Assembly: GCA_052390415.1 (NCBI GenBank)
Contig: JBQTGY010000113.1
Location: forward strand, 1-8,815
Direction of reading: 5' to 3'
DNA: 8,815 nt
DNA from: JANNWF01 sp052390415
GTDB taxonomy: Bacteria > Pseudomonadota > Gammaproteobacteria > Xanthomonadales > Xanthomonadaceae
Shown here: positions 6,042-8,815 of the stretch, piece by piece
How positions within the stretch are numbered: position 1 is the first letter of the stretch
Layout of the letters: the number at the start of each line of letters is the position of its first letter
Position numbers and translations under genes: made by a program
The notes under the pieces: generated by a model
The model's input: the letters and a program-made list of their open reading frames with translations, nothing else
The model's database searches: none
Told to the model about the DNA's origin: nothing

Positions 6042-6828
6042 AACGTCACCTATTGACCTTCTGACAACTGTTGCATCGGACTATGACGCGACGGTCGAAA
6101 CACGGCAGTCCAATGCAGCATGGTTTCGTGTGGCAGTGCGATCTGCTGATGGAAGGGTCACCGAGTTCCGCATCGAAGCACGTGCTTACGGTGCGCAGGT
6201 TGTTGCCAGCGAGGAGGAGCCTCGCTTGTTGCCCAAGACGTGTCCGGAGCGACACATCAATGCCGGAGGAAGTTTCTGTCTTAGCTGGCAACCGGACGTA
6301 GACCTCGCAGTTGGCGACCTTGAAACTGCCGGCCGGTGGTGGACACAACTCATCGTGTTCTTGCGCCTTCAACTTAGGGCGGGTCGCCGAAAAGTCTGGC
6401 CAGGCCCCGAATGGGCACATGGTGAAGCGGCGAAATATCAGCGGAGCGCAGAACTCGCCGCGGCCCATCTGGGCCTGAGCGAGGCTCTTTCACGGGGAGA
6501 CCTTGAGCTCAGAACTCTGGAGCGGCGTTCGAAGCGCGGTGAATGCATTCGCCTGTTGATGAATCGCGGAGTCGAAATCTGCTCGTATTGGGGCGCACCC
6601 CTAAGAGTTATCAATCAGCACCGCGCATGTATCTGCCCGCGAGGGGACATCAGGCGGCATCGTAGGTTGCGCAATTGCTGCACACACGCGAACGACGCCC
6701 TGCTGTTGGCCAACAGCTTAATTCTATGGCGCAAGCATGAAGACGACTTTTGGGCGACGCTGGAAGAGCAACCCTGTTGTGGGACGATGAAGAAATGCAG
6801 ATTGAAAAAACAAAATCAGGCGGCTTGA
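6007..6828 (+). CDS. Stand-alone E2-like ubiquitin-conjugating-fold protein with Cys-rich tail
   Basis: Residues about 25-135 look like a prokaryotic E2 domain. The motif CPERHINAGGSFCL (79-92) gives the HxN element (H83, N85) and putative catalytic C91, followed by a WW pair (111-112) and KVWPGPEW. This form is typical of the E2 in short, E1-less type II CBASS, where E2 acts on the CD-NTase. The C-terminus is Cys-rich: CICPRG with RNCCTH (208-227) resembles a SEC-C-type metal-binding knuckle, and CCGTMKKC (257-264) adds a second cluster. The frame overlaps the cyclase by 35 bp and starts at TTG 6007 or GTG 6031; there is no ATG nearby and no clear ribosome binding site, so translational coupling is likely. 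No E1, JAB deconjugase or ubiquitin-like gene is in the window. The E2 call is fairly sure; its target, presumably the cyclase, is inferred. Confidence 0.75.
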   Translation: MTTASARTVEARTSPIDLLTTVASDYDATVETRQSNAAWFRVAVRSADGRVTEFRIEARAYGAQVVASEEEPRLLPKTCPERHINAGGSFCLSWQPDVDLAVGDLETAGRWWTQLIVFLRLQLRAGRRKVWPGPEWAHGEAAKYQRSAELAAAHLGLSEALSRGDLELRTLERRSKRGECIRLLMNRGVEICSYWGAPLRVINQHRACICPRGDIRRHRRLRNCCTHANDALLLANSLILWRKHEDDFWATLEEQPCCGTMKKCRLKKQNQAA

Positions 6829-7745
6829 CCGAACGCTTCGTGAGTGACGGAGGACGGCGCTTGCGAGTGTCGGCCCTGCTAACGCAGAAAGCGGTGGGCG
6901 GGAGTTTGTCGCTCGCCGAAGCGCTGGCGGATATGGTCGAGATTCGTGCCGTGTCGTCCGGTCAGACGCTGATCGAGCAAGGTGGCGACGACAACGATGT
7001 CTTTTTCATCTTGGCCGGCAGCTTCCAAGTGGTCGTGAATACCGACAAAGTCGTTGGCGTGCGCAGCGTCGGCGACCACGTGGGAGAGATGGTCGCCGTG
7101 GAGCCGTCTCTGCGACGCTCGGCCAGCGTCATCGCGCTGGAACACTCCGTCGTCGCTCGCCTTGGAGAAGCGCAACTCGCCGACGTCGGTTTGCAATTTC
7201 CCAACATCTACCTCTACTTAGCCAAGGAGCTGGCACGGCGCCTTAATAACCGCAACGCATTCGTGTCGTCGCATCGTGACCGAATCCGGGTGTTCATAAT
7301 CTCCTCTACCGAGGCTCTGGAAGTAGCGCAGGAAGTCAAAGCGGCGTTTGAGCATCAGCGCGAGGTGTTTGTGGAAATCTGGACGGAGGGAGTCTTCAAG
7401 ATTGCCAACTACACGCTAGATGACCTGACGTCTAAGGTCGACGAGTCTGACTTTGCCATCGCGATTGCGCATGGCGACGATGTGACCACGAGTCGCGAAG
7501 CCACCTGGCCAGCCCCGCGTGACAATGTGATCTTTGAGCTGGGTCTGTTCATGGGGCGACTTGGGCGCACTCGGGCCATCCTGATGGAGCCGCGAGACGA
7601 GAAAGTTAAGCTTCCCAGCGACTTAACAGGCATCACGACGGTGATCTATCGTGCTCCGCGTGAGGGTGAGACTTGGGCAGCTGCGCTTGGGACGGCCTGT
7701 CTGCGCTTGCGCAAGCACATTCTTGAATTGGGTCCGAACAACTGA
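6795..7745 (+). CDS. pycTIR: Cyclic-nucleotide-binding/TIR-like effector (PycTIR type)
   Basis: From ATG 6795 the protein is 316 aa. Residues about 45-150 form a cyclic-nucleotide-binding domain: GQTLIEQGGDDNDVFFILAG, then a phosphate-binding-cassette-like VGEMVAVEPSLRRSASV with G97, E98 and R108. Residues about 164-312 are a TIR-like predicted nucleotide-binding domain: RIRVFIISS, KVDESDFAIAIAHGDD, and RDNVIFELGLFMGRLGR with candidate catalytic E248. Family knowledge: PycTIR proteins bind the cyclic pyrimidine and then cleave NAD+, stopping growth of the infected cell. An upstream in-frame TTG (6750) would add 15 residues unlike the family, so the ATG is preferred. It overlaps the E2-like gene by 34 bp and is followed 13 bp later by a second effector. 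Confidence in the domains is high; nucleotide choice is not readable. Confidence 0.9.
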   Translation: MQIEKTKSGGLTERFVSDGGRRLRVSALLTQKAVGGSLSLAEALADMVEIRAVSSGQTLIEQGGDDNDVFFILAGSFQVVVNTDKVVGVRSVGDHVGEMVAVEPSLRRSASVIALEHSVVARLGEAQLADVGLQFPNIYLYLAKELARRLNNRNAFVSSHRDRIRVFIISSTEALEVAQEVKAAFEHQREVFVEIWTEGVFKIANYTLDDLTSKVDESDFAIAIAHGDDVTTSREATWPAPRDNVIFELGLFMGRLGRTRAILMEPRDEKVKLPSDLTGITTVIYRAPREGETWAAALGTACLRLRKHILELGPNN

Positions 7746-7758
7746 CGCCCGGTACTCA

Positions 7759-8283
7759 ATGACCTCCCCCCTCGATCCCCAACAACGGATGCCAGCCGAT
7801 GAGCGACTCAAGGCAGCTTGGAGCGAGCTGACTTTGGTTTTGAGCTTTTTCCCCCGCATCGACACCAAGCTTTCGGTGCTACTCGGTCTTGACCTTGGGA
7901 TGCTGGCAATTCTTGCAGCTCGCCTTCCGGCCTCGGGTGACGTCACTCTGCTGCATCTCGCCTTCGGAATTCCTTTCCTTGTCTTCCTTGGACGCAGCAT
8001 GTTCGGGCTGTGGCGCGGAGCATTTCCACATTTGGAAGGTGGCACCAACTCTCTTGTGTATTTTCGTAGCATTTGCCGCATGAAAGAGGCTTCCTTTCGA
8101 CAAGACTTCGCAAGCCTTTCCGCAAGCCAATTGGCCGACGACCTACTGAACCAGGTATGGCGTAACTCTCGAATCTTGGTTATCAAGTTTGAGTCGTTAC
8201 GCATCGCATACGTTGCGATGCTGGGAGCTGCTGTGTGTTGGTCTGTACTACTGTTTTTCCTAACCGATCACGTTACGGATTGA
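7759..8283 (+). CDS. pycTM: Small membrane effector, Pycsar effector family (PycTM type)
   Basis: From ATG 7759 the protein is 174 aa. Hydrophobic segments at about residues 38-55, 62-85 and 150-168 suggest two to three transmembrane helices. The layout follows the Pycsar effector family (DUF5706-like): FFPRIDTKLSVLLGLDLGML with its conserved DxK, a mid-region SLVYFRSICRM, a cytoplasmic LADDLLNQVWRNSRILVIKF, and a final hydrophobic helix. In Pycsar such proteins sense the cyclic pyrimidine and impair the inner membrane, killing the infected cell. No separate cNBD is seen, so sensing would have to occur in the central cytoplasmic part or through the TIR partner. An in-frame GTG at 7651 would overlap the TIR gene and add non-family residues, so it is rejected as the start. 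It is the last gene of the operon; no clear Shine-Dalgarno or terminator is visible. Confidence 0.8.
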   Translation: MTSPLDPQQRMPADERLKAAWSELTLVLSFFPRIDTKLSVLLGLDLGMLAILAARLPASGDVTLLHLAFGIPFLVFLGRSMFGLWRGAFPHLEGGTNSLVYFRSICRMKEASFRQDFASLSASQLADDLLNQVWRNSRILVIKFESLRIAYVAMLGAAVCWSVLLFFLTDHVTD

Positions 8284-8704
8284 CCTTTATTTTCACGTAT
8301 TGCCGCATTTCGAAGGCCCCCGATCGGAACTCGTAGCACCCTCGATAAAGTTCCCTAATCGCCCAATCGGCCAATCGGCCAAAGAAATTACGGTGCGTTT
8401 ACGTAGGCATTTAGCGACTGAAAGCACCGAGTTTTCAGCCCGCTTACCGTCTGACGCAAGTTAGCCGTTGACCGCTGGTCATTTCACCGTGGCCACTCCT
8501 GCCGTGGCCGCGTTGTAAATGCGTTGGATCAACCGCGTTTTGGCATTCGCCAATTTCCTAGTCTCGGCATATGAAACGGTCAACACGTCTACTGTGAGCG
8601 CGGTAAATTGGTCCGGAGCGCATTTCAGTGGCTTAGGGATGGTGATCAGAGGATGGAAGTCGATAATCACGAGCGTACCCAGTCCTACGGTAATCCCCCC
8701 ATTT
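8284..8704. other. Mostly non-coding or decayed region after the defence operon
   Basis: No recognisable gene lies here. CCAATCGG occurs twice in tandem (8363-8370, 8371-8378), followed by CCAA. A minus-strand frame stays open from the insertion-sequence end near 8700 down to 8479 (GTG at 8670, 63 aa, containing DFHPLITIPKPLKC). It matches no family I know and may be the tail of a gene cut by the insertion sequence. Confidence 0.35.
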
Positions 8705-8815
8705 TTAGCTGACTGCGGAAGTGGAGCGGTTTGCAGCGGCTAGTTTCTGCATCGGGGTGATGCCGCCGAGCGCCATGTTCGGCGCTCGTTGTTGTATGTC
8801 CAGAGCCAGCGGGTG
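8705..8815 (-). pseudogene. 3' end of an IS3-family transposase (orfB), frameshifted, runs off window
   Basis: Read on the minus strand, the edge encodes TRWLWTYNNER, and after a one-base frame change PNMALGGITPMQKLAAA and a short tail to TAA (8705-8707). The WTYNxERPNMALGGITPxQKL string is the classic C-terminus of IS3-family orfB integrases. A base appears missing near 8783, where CGC-CCG is expected in minus sense, so NNER and PNMAL are in different frames. The C-rich TAATCCCCCCATTTTT (8690-8705, plus strand) just beyond the stop could belong to the terminal inverted repeat, but I cannot fix the end. The rest of the element is outside the window. Confidence 0.7.

Noticed and set aside
7623..8204. 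193-aa minus-strand open frame
   Set aside because: Antisense to the TIR and membrane effectors, both of which have family-like sequence on the plus strand.
4506..8283. CBASS system
   Set aside because: The synthase has class III cyclase motifs (YADIDGF, IGD), not the CD-NTase GS...DxD nucleotidyltransferase core, and the effectors are Pycsar-type.
8363..8382. CRISPR or iteron array from CCAATCGG repeats
   Set aside because: Only two units plus a partial one, with no spacers.
8479..8670. 63-aa minus-strand open frame
   Set aside because: GTG start and no recognised family. Could be a real gene tail cut by the IS3 element, but the support is too weak for a CDS call.

Overview
The window reads as an accessory island from a GC-rich proteobacterium. 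The KfrA/recombinase pair, the IS21- and IS3-type ends and the codon use suggest Xanthomonadaceae or Burkholderiales, but no core gene fixes the taxon. Its centre is an anti-phage locus of the Pycsar type (cyclic-pyrimidine signalling) with several unusual additions.

Layout. Bases 1-125 are five head-to-tail 25-bp repeats that resemble the multiple terminal repeats of IS21-family elements. Bases 126-682 hold no gene I can support. A KfrA-type coiled-coil DNA-binding protein (683-1597, minus) and a tyrosine recombinase (1699-2778, plus) diverge from a short AT-rich intergenic region. After a convergent gap comes a WYL-domain transcription factor of the CapW/BrxR kind (2999-3889, minus).

The putative defence operon diverges from the WYL gene. 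It has a 616-bp leader with three inverted repeats that could be operators and a frameshifted DUF2188 gene (4092-4323) disrupted at a GACTC pentanucleotide repeat. Next come a 511-aa protein made of two class III nucleotide-cyclase-like halves (4506-6041), a stand-alone E2-like protein with a Cys-rich tail (6007-6828), a cyclic-nucleotide-binding/TIR-like effector (6795-7745, PycTIR type), and a small membrane protein of the Pycsar effector family (7759-8283, PycTM type). The cyclase, E2 and TIR genes overlap and the last gene follows after 13 bp, so these four look like one transcription unit.

Proposed working model (inference): the WYL protein represses the operon. On infection the cyclase makes a cyclic nucleotide. 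The TIR-like effector binds it through its cNBD and destroys NAD+, while the membrane effector damages the inner membrane. The E2-like protein, with no E1 or deconjugase nearby, may modify or prime the cyclase, as E2-only short type II CBASS does for its CD-NTase. Canonical Pycsar is a cyclase plus one effector, so an E2 and two different effectors behind a WYL regulator is the main point of interest.

The right end holds a non-coding or decayed stretch (8284-8704) and the 3' end of an IS3-family transposase on the minus strand that carries a frameshift and runs off the window. Insertion-sequence ends at both edges and a recombinase inside fit a mobile defence island.
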